Shown: positions 25,101 through 32,187 of the stretch, piece after piece
Layout of the letters: each line of letters begins with the position of its first letter
Position numbering within the stretch: position 1 is the first letter of the stretch
Source: Eubacterium ventriosum
Lineage (GTDB): Bacteria; Bacillota; Clostridia; Lachnospirales; Lachnospiraceae
Direction: 5' to 3'
Length of the DNA stretch: 64,000 nt
Assembly (NCBI RefSeq): GCF_025150745.1
Contig: NZ_CP102282.1
Location: 817,501 to 881,500 of the forward strand
Program-made: the position numbers and the translations under genes
The notes under the pieces: model-generated
The model's database searches: none
The model's input: only the letters and a program-made list of their open reading frames with translations
Told to the model about the DNA's origin: nothing

Positions 25101-25219
25101 TAAGAAAATTACGTGTTAGAAAAAGATATTATGTAAGAGTGAGAGCAATAGTTGGAAAAGACAAAGGCAAATGGAGTAGTGTAAAATCTTTTAAAGTGAG
25201 TAAGCGGTTTTATAAGTAA
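22103..25219 (+). CDS. Secreted double protease: M6-type zinc protease fused to papain-like C1 protease
   Basis: A 1038-residue exported protein. A signal peptide (1-25, ending SGVTFADD) comes first. Residues ~45-450 are an M6/immune-inhibitor-A-like metalloprotease with zinc motif HEMGHILGFKD (H253, E254, H257). Residues ~465-700 are a papain-family protease with VTPVKDQGDTNLCWAYSS (Q481, C487), H639 in SPHACTIIGWDD and N670 in GWLVKNSYKS, so both active sites look complete. A C1-associated lectin-like beta domain follows (~705-850), then a 48-bp-repeat Thr/Pro linker (TTEAPTTAEVTTTSEP), and a Lys-rich FN3-like module (950-1038) shared with other proteins in the window. It is a single gene with its own promoter. 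It probably acts on proteins at the cell surface or in the gut lumen. Confidence 0.85.
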   Translation: MKKGFSIIMAFVTVMTMLFSGVTFADDTNENTENKTKESNFTNLIVFARFLDEDEFIDNSYNGESVRKITDNTYNSAYFNVSDYYEIASRGSLKINSVYLFNKGGSVQLSHTRGYYAEYSEENPEGYRDNGERAERMYELKTDWSESINRAISAGNVITNYDGTKKYNFSELDKNNDGVIDAITIIYKNTTQSISVGWSSPLWNYKDYADYVKINADGKTITSKNYVQVTNSYNYLYKDNRENVILPMAVATHEMGHILGFKDLYNSSNSSPVYYMSAMAKHMSPVPQFISVKEREAKGWLTSDNVKTIYQNGQYTLKEASTRGDSQIVGYKLNLKGTNKTLYLEYRNFGTGGNKYDCQSKELYKTDGTKLKGLIIGSGLVCYLVDKDTKFPNNMGCVAGKWNYETLGGTYATKSDAPLKLNQSLEITDDMYVEVTNITDNQLTFKIEGDFEEQQTEIKEISDREKYDGRDDGIVTPVKDQGDTNLCWAYSSIAAAESSILKSGIDPTVTKDTLSLNPMAAAYRVFKRESDPLGNTDGDWQSVNYLTQSGDPLKIAKLYSMWWAPVSGNVVTTNPYENPSYRFENAIYIPENKSNPEEYIRSIKKAIAKYGAVTFQYNNARETLYYNSKNEQGSTISPHACTIIGWDDNIPSDKFVPNGATQKGGWLVKNSYKSLEYFWLSYDNTSSCSYAFSFAPKDKYDFNYYYDGSMGDFPLRKDKSVANVFKAKKSDDLKDEYIKAVNVAIGGENVTAKVEIYKNVDYPYGGQDNVPVSGGYLANTTTAYFENSGYVTIELNQPVKIEKDQWFSAIVSVSNENGDAKIMTSYKNGREMSYINNGSGWTQLKNYVGRIKVYTKLENKVENPTIEVPTTEAPTTAEVTTTSEPTTEAPTTAEVTTTSEPTTEAPTTAEVTTTLKPTTEVTTTLEPTTNGKTTTRVDGVNKKSLKQTKILKVKKLKNRKVRITFKKVSKAKIYRIQYSTDRKFKKNVRTKRTGKTTYLLRKLRVRKRYYVRVRAIVGKDKGKWSSVKSFKVSKRFYK
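24704..24890 (+). repeat. 48-bp tandem repeat coding the Thr/Pro linker
   Basis: About three near-identical 48-base units (GAAGCACCAACCACAGCGGA, then AGTGACAACAACATCAGAGC and onward) plus decayed partial units. They encode TEAPTTAEVTTTSEPT. Copy number is likely variable between strains. Confidence 0.85.
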
Positions 25220-25348
25220 TTGACAGTTATTCCATATTTGTTATAATACCGTCACTTGGTAGCGCAATGGTAATGTCAATTTACACACTTACAGATGCAA
25301 TTGAGGGTGCGGACATTTTCTTGGACTATCTAAGTGACCAATCCAAGT

Positions 25349-25453
25349 CTATGTCTGTACTCTATAGGACTCAAATATCCTAATAGTTTCAGTTACAGAC
25401 TCCGTTTGATGATATATCCGTAGTGCAATATCTTTTTGTTCTTTTGAATACAT
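25349..25453 (-). pseudogene. IS transposase N-terminal remnant (IS3/IS150 OrfA-like)
   Basis: On the minus strand MYSKEQKDIALRIYHQTESV continues TETIRIFESYRVQT and stops. The start resembles the HTH of IS3-type OrfA proteins (KEQ-xxALxxYHQTxSVTE-xIRxLGYP). After the stop, in another frame, the sequence TWIGHLD resembles the next family segment. A GGAGCC-type ribosome site precedes the ATG. Only the first 35-50 codons remain. Confidence 0.5.
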
Positions 25454-25826
25454 AAAAAGGCTCCTTTCTTTAACTACGGCACAATTTACCATTTATCCGA
25501 TAAACTGAGCTTGTACTCTCAGATTGGAGCGTAACCGTCCTACCGTACTGAGGTAGCACCAATATAGTTTAACATATTTGTCGAATGTTATCTAACAATT
25601 CTAACATTTTACGCCAAAATCAAACCCTTATTTTCTCTATGATATAATTAATGTACAAGTAAGATACTTGTTCGATTGAGTATCTGCTTAAACTTTTTCC
25701 TCCAAATTATTAAAAAAAAGTAAGTTCCTTAAAGTAGAAGGGACTTATTTTTTATTATCTTTTTTATTTTTATATTCATATTTCATCATATTAAAAAGGA
25801 ATAAAAAAAATAAGGAGGATACATAA
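25454..25826. other. Gap holding a promoter and a structured leader
   Basis: TATAAT at 25643-25648 is followed by CAAGTA-AGA-TACTTG (25655-25669). This overlaps a second possible stem, AGATAC (25662-25667) with GTATCT (25680-25685), so the two compete. A terminator follows at 25721. No gene was seen from 25454 to 25826. Confidence 0.35.
25721..25754 (+). terminator. Terminator in a leader, possible attenuator
   Basis: TAAGTTCC (25721-25728) pairs with GGGACTTA (25740-25747, one G-U), followed by TTTTTTATT. It lies between the TATAAT at 25643 and the small gene at 25827, with no gene upstream to end. Confidence 0.55.
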
Positions 25827-26175
25827 ATGTATATAAAAAGAAATCAAGCTACAACAGTAGCAGAAGTTGTAGAATTAAATACGGGAATAAAAGCTGAAGA
25901 ATTTATAAAACCATGCAAGTTACCATTTATAAAGAATATAAAAGAAGCTAAAGAAAAAGAAGTCCCTATTAATATAATAGGAGATTATGAGTATTTGGAA
26001 AAGTCCATTGAATTTTGCCAGAAGCAGGGAATGGAAGTATTACTTTGAAGACCACCGGAGAGAAAAGGAAGAAGAAAAGCTGGGATATGATTTTGAAGAA
26101 TATAAAAAATATATGGATAATTTGAGAGAGTTAGAAAAACAAATTCAGGCAGAAAAACAACTGTGGAAAGAATAG
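25827..26175 (+). pseudogene. Chimeric, frameshifted remnant with RecJ/DHH-like N-terminus
   Basis: The first ~50 residues (MYIKRNQATTVAEVVELNTG to PINIIGDYE) resemble the start of DHH/RecJ-type phosphoesterases found on mobile elements, where IIGDYDxDG is the first metal motif. Here the motif breaks after GDY. The sequence goes on with YLEKSIEFCQKQGMEV and stops at 26048. In the next frame it continues YYFEDHRREKEEEKLGYDFE and LRELEKQIQAEKQLWKE to 26175, a coiled-coil C-terminus of another protein. So there is both a fusion and a frameshift near 26035. AAGGAGGATACATAA is a good ribosome site. Confidence 0.45.
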
Positions 26176-26191
26176 AAAGGTGAATAATATT

Positions 26192-26250
26192 AAGGCTGTC
26201 AGAAAATAAAACAATTATTGTAGATGTTTTGTTCTCTGGCAGCCTTTTGT
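26192..26250. terminator. Strong terminator
   Basis: AAGGCTGTCAG (26192-26202) pairs with CTGGCAGCCTT (26236-26246), extended by AAAATAAAAC/GTTTTGTTCT inside, then TTTGT. It ends the scarred region before the carbohydrate locus. Confidence 0.75.
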
Positions 26251-26342
26251 AAATATTATTGTTATGCTCAGAAGACATATAGGCGAAAGAATTTATAAAG
26301 ATAAAATGTTAAGAGCGTAAAAACGATACAACGAGAAAAAAA

Positions 26343-26406
26343 GTCCAAAAGTAATAAAAAATTACCTTAAAGTTCCATAGGCTTAAAACTTTTTATAAAT
26401 TATAAT
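26343..26406 (+). promoter_or_regulatory. Shared tripartite promoter, copy 1
   Basis: AAGTCCA (GTCCA from 26343), CCATAGGCTTAAAA (CCATAGG 26375-26381) and TATAAT (26401-26406). The distance from GTCCA to the second box is 32 bases, and from the second box to TATAAT 26 bases. The same layout occurs at 32065 and 40761. The -35 position is occupied by TAGGCT, a poor match, which suggests an activator. Confidence 0.7.
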
Positions 26407-26453
26407 TATTTTAAACAATGATACAATGCAAAAAAGTGAAAAGGAGGAAAAAG

Positions 26454-28502
26454 ATGAAGAGACATTTAATATCTTTGATTTTAACAGTTGTATTAGTCGT
26501 AGGTGGAGTAAATGTTATTCCGGCAGGGACAAAAGATGTGTCTGCAGCTATGCAGTTAAATGATTTTGAACCATATTATAATGTTGACTTAGCGACAAAA
26601 GGAAATAAAATTTCACAGGGAGCAAAAAGTGGACATGGTTGGAGTGAAAATGAGGATGGAATTATTACAGACGGAAATGATGTCTGGTGGGTAGGCGGAG
26701 CTGATTTATCTCCAGAATTATCAGTATTACGATATAAATTAAAAGAATATAAAGATTTTTCGTTTTCGGTTGAATTTAAGAATCAATATAAAGAGGGAGA
26801 GATACGATATGGAGCCATGATTGGATTTGGAACAAAAGTTAATGCTGATGGTTCTATAAACGGTTGGAATGGTGAGGATACTGGAGTCTGGATGAAGCCT
26901 TGCATGGGAAATGTAATTAAATTAGCAGGAACATTTAAGGATATAAAGAGTGGAAATAAACAGGCAAAGGTACAGTGGACTGACGATGTTGAAGGGCTTA
27001 ATATTGCGGATGAAAAGTGGCATACAATGAAGCTGGAAGTCAAAGAAGGAATTATGAAGATTTTGGTAGATGGAAAGCAGGCATGGGCAAATCAGCCATT
27101 GGCAGTTAGTGATAGTTATAATGGCGGTTATTTGTTCCTGGCATCAAATAATGGTGGCACACAGTTTAAAAATATTGAGATAAAAGAATGCAAAAGTGTT
27201 TTGGCGGATTTTGAACCATATTATAATGTTGACTTAGGGCCTGGAAATATAATTTCACAGGGAGCAAAAAGTGGACATGGTTGGAGTGAAAATGAGGATG
27301 GAACTATTACAGACGGAAATGATGTCTGGTGGGTAGGCGGAGCTGATTTATCTACAGAATTATCAGTATTACGCTATAAATTAAAAGAATATAAAGATTT
27401 TTCACTTTCGGTTGAATTTAAGAACAATATTAGAGGCGACTATAAAGAAGACGGTACAAAGAAAGATAACTGGGAAGTAAGATATGGTGCTTTTGTTGGT
27501 TTTGGCATAAAGGATAGTGAAGGTGGCATTACAGGATGGAAAGGTAATGGAACGGGAACTTTTATAAAACCTTTTGGACCAAGATGTGTAATGATGGCTG
27601 GAAGTTTTGACGACAAAAACAGTGGAAAACATTGTGAATTAGTACAGTGGGATACTTGGCTTGATAAGAGTGTTGATCTTGCAAATGATGACTGGCATAC
27701 GATGAAGTTACAGGTAAACAAAGGAAGTATAAAGATTACTGTAGATGAACAGCAGGCATGGCCGACTCAGCCACTTGGATATTCTGACTGGTATAAGGGT
27801 GGTTATGTAGTAATAGGCTCAAATAATGGTGGTACTCAATTTAGAAATATTCAAATCAGTGAAGTCAAAAAGCCTTCTGTACAGATTGATGGAAAAAAAG
27901 TTGAAATAAGTGATGGTAAAGTAACTCTTGGAGATGCTAAATACGGATACTTATGTGATGGAAAGATGTATGCACCAAATACAACAGTAGAAGTTGTAGA
28001 TGGAATGACCTTTACATCAGTAAATGAATTGTCAGTAACCATGGCAGATGGAGCAGGAATCAGATACATAGGCAATGAAGAAGGAACAGGAGGAATCAGA
28101 TTCCAGGCAAGAATTGCATCAGACAATATGGCTGCAGTAGCATCAAGTGCCATTACCGAGGGAACATTAATTACAGCAAAGGATATTAATGACGCATTTA
28201 AAGAAGAACTGACACTTACATACAGCCATGACAAGATAAATGTTAAGAACAGTGGATGGTTTAATGGGGAAATAGGAACATACTGTGGTTCTATTTGTAG
28301 AGTAAATGAATTAAACTACATCAGAGACTTTACAGCAAGAGCGTATGTAACAATAAATTATGAAAATGCAGATGCAGTAACAATTTACAGTAGCATGGGA
28401 CCAGAAAGAAATATCAGCGATATTGCAAAAGAAGTTAAGAGACAGGGATATCCGGGCATTGCAGAAGAATATTGGTCCGTAATAAATTCATTTATAAAAT
28501 AA
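26454..28502 (+). CDS. Secreted protein with two DUF1080/LamG-like repeats
   Basis: A 682-residue exported protein with signal peptide (1-31, ending GTKDVSA). Repeat 1 starts LNDFEPYYNVDLA (~35), repeat 2 LADFEPYYNVDLG (~250). Each is about 215 residues with the DUF1080 concanavalin-fold signature: YKDFSFSVEFKN, WHTMKLEVKEGI and a closing GGYLFLASNNGGTQFKNIEI. The fold usually binds or cleaves sugars; no catalytic residues could be assigned. The C-terminal ~210 residues (from VQIDGKKVEISDGK) are a separate beta-rich domain found in Lachnospiraceae surface proteins (DGAGIRYIGN, GIRFQARIASD, FTARAYVTINYENAD). ATG 26454 follows AAAAGGAGGAAAAAG, better than 26418. It is the first gene of a three-gene unit. 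Confidence 0.75.
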   Translation: MKRHLISLILTVVLVVGGVNVIPAGTKDVSAAMQLNDFEPYYNVDLATKGNKISQGAKSGHGWSENEDGIITDGNDVWWVGGADLSPELSVLRYKLKEYKDFSFSVEFKNQYKEGEIRYGAMIGFGTKVNADGSINGWNGEDTGVWMKPCMGNVIKLAGTFKDIKSGNKQAKVQWTDDVEGLNIADEKWHTMKLEVKEGIMKILVDGKQAWANQPLAVSDSYNGGYLFLASNNGGTQFKNIEIKECKSVLADFEPYYNVDLGPGNIISQGAKSGHGWSENEDGTITDGNDVWWVGGADLSTELSVLRYKLKEYKDFSLSVEFKNNIRGDYKEDGTKKDNWEVRYGAFVGFGIKDSEGGITGWKGNGTGTFIKPFGPRCVMMAGSFDDKNSGKHCELVQWDTWLDKSVDLANDDWHTMKLQVNKGSIKITVDEQQAWPTQPLGYSDWYKGGYVVIGSNNGGTQFRNIQISEVKKPSVQIDGKKVEISDGKVTLGDAKYGYLCDGKMYAPNTTVEVVDGMTFTSVNELSVTMADGAGIRYIGNEEGTGGIRFQARIASDNMAAVASSAITEGTLITAKDINDAFKEELTLTYSHDKINVKNSGWFNGEIGTYCGSICRVNELNYIRDFTARAYVTINYENADAVTIYSSMGPERNISDIAKEVKRQGYPGIAEEYWSVINSFIK

Positions 28503-28520
28503 TTAAGGAGGAGGATAGAA

Positions 28521-28670
28521 ATGAGAAAATTTTATACAAGCCCAGAGGCGGAAGTCGTAGAATTTAACACAAAAGATGTGATAACAACAAGTTCTAGCAA
28601 CCTTATCATCCCTGATAGTTTTACAGGTGAGTCAGCGAATGAAATACAGGGCTGGACAGGATTATTTTAA
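28521..28670 (+). CDS. Short SPEAE-type peptide (49 residues)
   Basis: MRKFYTSPEAEVVEFNTKDV continues ITTSSSNLIIPDSFTGESAN and ends EIQGWTGLF. It follows AAGGAGGAGGATAGAA, a very strong ribosome site, 18 bases after the preceding gene and 15 before the next. The pattern K-x-Y-x-SPEAE-x-V-x-F-x-T-x-DV-(I/V)-TTS recurs in small genes of Clostridia beside secreted-enzyme genes. There is no signal peptide and no Cys. It may be a modified peptide precursor or a regulator, but no maturation enzyme is nearby. Confidence 0.65.
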   Translation: MRKFYTSPEAEVVEFNTKDVITTSSSNLIIPDSFTGESANEIQGWTGLF

Positions 28671-28685
28671 TAAGGAGAAAATAAA

Positions 28686-31600
28686 ATGATAAAAAGAAAG
28701 AAAAGATTGTGCGCTGTGATACTTACAGCAACGTTGGTTATGACAGGTATACAAATGCCATTAGGTGTACAGCAAGTATCAGCGTATACAGAGGATGATG
28801 CAGTAGAGGCAACATTGAATGATTTTGAATCGTATTATAGTCGTGATTTAGGACAGACAGAGAATTTGTTAGGAACAGTTTCGAAAGAAGAAAAATGGAA
28901 TATTGACGAAAATGGTGTCATTACAGATACTAATAGTACATGGTGGAATTCTGGCGACAATCTCTGGCCGGATATGTCGGTACTGAAATATAATATATCT
29001 CAATACAAAGATTTTACATTAACAGTTGATTTTAAGAATCATATCCGTGGTGATTATGAAGAAGACGGAGTTACCAAAAAAGATAATTGGGAAATGAGAT
29101 ATGGGGCATTTGTTGGTTTTGGTATTAAGAATAATGGTGGTGATATCACAGGTTGGAATGGTGACAATACAGGAATAATTATAAAACCATATGGAACAAA
29201 TTCTATAAAGTTGGCAGGAAGTTTTGATGATATTAATAGTGGAAAGCATGAGTCAGCAACACAGTATGATACAACAATTGATGGCGTTGATATTGCGAAT
29301 GAAGATTGGCATACAATGAAATTAGAGGTCAAAGCGGGAATTATAAAGATTACTGTAGATGAACAGCAGGCATGGCCGACTCAGCCACTTGGATATTCTG
29401 ACTGGTATGAGGGTGGTTATGTAGTAATAGGCTCAAATAATGGTGGCACACAGTTTAAGAATATAAAGATAGCGGGCGATAAAGTAGTGTTAACTTCACA
29501 GGAAGAACGACTGAAGGAGTACAGTGCTTACTACGCTTCTGATTTAGGAACAACAGGAAATATCCTTACATCTGTAAATAAAACGGAAAAATGGTATGTA
29601 GATGATGATGGTGTCATTACAGATATGAATAGTACATGGTGGAATTCTGGCGACGAGCTCTGGAAGGATATGTCGGTACTGAAATATAATATATCTCAAT
29701 ACAAAGATTTTACATTAACAGTTGATTTTAAGAATCATATCCGTGGTGATTATGAAGAAGACGGAGTTACCAAAAAAGATAATTGGGAAATGAGATATGG
29801 GGCATTTGTTGGTTTTGGTATTGAGAATAATGGTAGTGATATCACAGGTTGGAATGGTGACAATACAGGAATAATTATAAAACCATATGGAACAAATTCT
29901 ATAAAGTTGGCAGGAAGTTTTGATGATATTAATAGTGGAACGCATCAGTCAGCAACACAGTATGATACAACAATTGATGGCGTTGATATTGCGAATGAAG
30001 ATTGGCATACAATGAAATTAGAGGTCAAAGCGGGAATTATAAAGATTACTGTAGATGAAAAGCAGGCATGGTCGACTCAGCCATTTGGATATTCTGACTG
30101 GTATGAGGGTGGTTATGTAGTAATAGGCTCAAATAATGGTGGAACACAGTTCAAAAATGTTCAGATTGAGGAATATAATAGCGAGGAAGGGGAACCAACC
30201 AATGACTTTAGTAAAGTAAGCAGTTATTATACAGAAGATAATGCAACTTCTGATTTGAGATTAGCAGAGCCAACAGATTATTGGACTGAGACGAATGGAA
30301 GTTATAAGAGAAAGGCTGTAGAAGATAATCCGGAAGCAAAAGATGCGTTGTATATGGCACAGTTATTCCTTAAAGATAAGCAATATTATGAATTTGAATT
30401 GGAAGCCGACATTAATATAGGAAAGAATAACTGGAGAAGAACGATTATTGGCTTTGGAGCTCAGGAAGGAAGACATTTTCGACAATCAGGTGGTGGAATG
30501 GGTATCTATTTTGATGGTATTGATTCACCGACAGAAGCAAGCGTATGTCATGTAGGAAATTGCTTTAATGATGATGGCGTGTTCAAAAACTGGGACACAT
30601 GGGGAGATCAACATTATAAAGGTATTGATGCAAATGGTACAGTTCATGTAAAAATGATAGTAAAAGACCGTGCTGTTACAATATACGTTGATGATAAGGA
30701 GACACCGACTAAGTTTTCTATTCCATATTGGTATAAAGGAGGATACATTTATCTGGCATCAAACGCTACAGGAGCAAAATTCTCTAATATAACCATTAAG
30801 GAAATCAGTGGAACAATATCAGAAGATACAGAAAGCCCATTATATAAAAAGTCTTCATTGTTCATAGGAGATTCTATCAGTTATGGAGCTGGTGCAGATC
30901 TTGTAAATCCGGTAGGATATTCCTGGGGCGGAATTATTGGTGAGAAAAATGAAATGGATTGGTTGAATGTTTCTGTAGGTGGTGCAACGATAGCAGAAAG
31001 TCCGGCGACAATTATTGAAAATGAATTAAATGCACCATGTGTAGAAAGCAAAGATTGGGATTATATTATTGTAGAAGGTGGAATAAATGATGCTATGAAA
31101 AATACTGAAACGGGAGTTTGTCCATTAGGAACAATAACCCCATCTTTAAATAATAAGTTTGATAAGACAACCTTTGCAGGAGCACTCGAGGCACTATTTA
31201 AAAGATTGATTGTTACATATCCAAATGCTAAAATAGGATATATTGTGACATTTAATATTAAATGGGAACCGGCATATGATTCTGACAAGTATTTTGATTT
31301 AGCAAAGCAGATTTGTGATAAGTGGGGAATTCAGTACCTGAACCTCAGAGATAACAGCATTTTAGACAATGAATCTTTCATGGAGAATCTTTTGATGGAT
31401 GGCTGTCATCCAAGTACACAGGGATATGAAACTTTATCTCCGATTATTGAAGGATGGATGAAGACATTAAAAACAGATAAGATAGATATTCCAAAAGATC
31501 CGGACGAAACAACGAAAGAACCGGTAACAGATGATATAACAACAAAAAATCCTGTAACACAGGAAACTACAACGAATAAGACAGATACTCCGGGTACGAC

Positions 31601-31898
31601 AACACAGAGACAGGTAACGGTTCAGAAACCTGCAAAAGCTGTAATAAAGAAATTGAAAAATACAAAGAAAAAATCAATTAAAATATCTTTAAAGAAAGCA
31701 GTACGTGCTAAAAAGTATCAGATTCAGTATTCGTTGAATAAAAAGTTTAAAAAAGCAAAAATAAAAACTACAACAAAACTTACCTACGTAATTAAGAATT
31801 TGAAAAAAGGAAAAACTTATTATGTAAGAGTAAGAGGAGTTAATGGAACGAAAAACGGAGCGTGGAGTAGAATTAAGAGAGTTAAGATAAAAAAATAA
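28686..31898 (+). CDS. Secreted SGNH/GDSL esterase with three DUF1080/LamG-like repeats
   Basis: A 1070-residue exported protein with signal peptide (1-33, ending QQVSA). DUF1080-like repeats start near residues 43 (LNDFESYYSRD), 276 (YSAYYASDLG) and 507 (VSSYYTEDNA). Repeats 1 and 2 are almost identical at DNA level. Residues ~722-930 are an SGNH hydrolase: SSLFIGDSISYGAG (S730), GGIND (N801) and DGCHP (D905, H908), a complete catalytic set for removing acyl groups such as acetyl from sugars. A Thr-rich linker (EETTKEPVTD and similar) leads to a Lys-rich FN3-like C-terminus (985-1070) like those on the double protease and the large GH31. A terminator follows. Confidence 0.82.
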   Translation: MIKRKKRLCAVILTATLVMTGIQMPLGVQQVSAYTEDDAVEATLNDFESYYSRDLGQTENLLGTVSKEEKWNIDENGVITDTNSTWWNSGDNLWPDMSVLKYNISQYKDFTLTVDFKNHIRGDYEEDGVTKKDNWEMRYGAFVGFGIKNNGGDITGWNGDNTGIIIKPYGTNSIKLAGSFDDINSGKHESATQYDTTIDGVDIANEDWHTMKLEVKAGIIKITVDEQQAWPTQPLGYSDWYEGGYVVIGSNNGGTQFKNIKIAGDKVVLTSQEERLKEYSAYYASDLGTTGNILTSVNKTEKWYVDDDGVITDMNSTWWNSGDELWKDMSVLKYNISQYKDFTLTVDFKNHIRGDYEEDGVTKKDNWEMRYGAFVGFGIENNGSDITGWNGDNTGIIIKPYGTNSIKLAGSFDDINSGTHQSATQYDTTIDGVDIANEDWHTMKLEVKAGIIKITVDEKQAWSTQPFGYSDWYEGGYVVIGSNNGGTQFKNVQIEEYNSEEGEPTNDFSKVSSYYTEDNATSDLRLAEPTDYWTETNGSYKRKAVEDNPEAKDALYMAQLFLKDKQYYEFELEADINIGKNNWRRTIIGFGAQEGRHFRQSGGGMGIYFDGIDSPTEASVCHVGNCFNDDGVFKNWDTWGDQHYKGIDANGTVHVKMIVKDRAVTIYVDDKETPTKFSIPYWYKGGYIYLASNATGAKFSNITIKEISGTISEDTESPLYKKSSLFIGDSISYGAGADLVNPVGYSWGGIIGEKNEMDWLNVSVGGATIAESPATIIENELNAPCVESKDWDYIIVEGGINDAMKNTETGVCPLGTITPSLNNKFDKTTFAGALEALFKRLIVTYPNAKIGYIVTFNIKWEPAYDSDKYFDLAKQICDKWGIQYLNLRDNSILDNESFMENLLMDGCHPSTQGYETLSPIIEGWMKTLKTDKIDIPKDPDETTKEPVTDDITTKNPVTQETTTNKTDTPGTTTQRQVTVQKPAKAVIKKLKNTKKKSIKISLKKAVRAKKYQIQYSLNKKFKKAKIKTTTKLTYVIKNLKKGKTYYVRVRGVNGTKNGAWSRIKRVKIKK
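28914..30166 (+). repeat. 696-bp-spaced intragenic near-identical duplication
   Basis: 28914-29470 and 29610-30166 are nearly identical in DNA, offset by exactly 696 bases (232 codons). Differences are a few scattered bases, for example GATATTAATAGTGGAAAGCA against GATATTAATAGTGGAACGCA. Confidence 0.85.
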
Positions 31899-31943
31899 CA
31901 AATTGATAAAAGGATAAAATAATAAAATTTTTTAATCAAACAT

Positions 31944-31992
31944 AAAAAGGCAGGTCAATATTCGAGGTATAAAGAATGACCTGTCTTTTTGT
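31944..31992 (+). terminator. Terminator of the first repeat-protein unit
   Basis: AAAAAGGCAGGTCA (31944-31957) pairs with TGACCTGTCTTTTT (31977-31990), one mismatch, with T-tract. Confidence 0.8.
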
Positions 31993-32064
31993 GTATTATA
32001 ATTAATCAGATTGATAATGGGAGTCAGGGTTAGGCGATATGCGATTTCGTAAAAAAATAAAAAA

Positions 32065-32128
32065 GTCCATATGAAAAAAAAAAAATACTAAATTGTCTAT
32101 AGGATTTAAATAAGACAGGAGATATACT
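32065..32128 (+). promoter_or_regulatory. Shared tripartite promoter, copy 2
   Basis: AAAAAGTCCATATG (GTCCA from 32065), CTATAGGATTTAAA (CTATAGG 32097-32103), TATACT (32123-32128). The distances are 32 and 26 bases, identical to copy 1. TAGGAT stands at the -35 position. Confidence 0.7.
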
Positions 32129-32187
32129 TACACTAAGGATAAAATAAAGATGCAATATGGATGGAGAACATATTAGGAGGAACAGAA

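Noticed and set aside
29019-29945. Two identical minus-strand frames (29019-29249 and 29715-29945).
   Set aside because: They are shadows of the duplicated repeat in the GDSL gene; no ribosome site, and identity comes from the coding strand.
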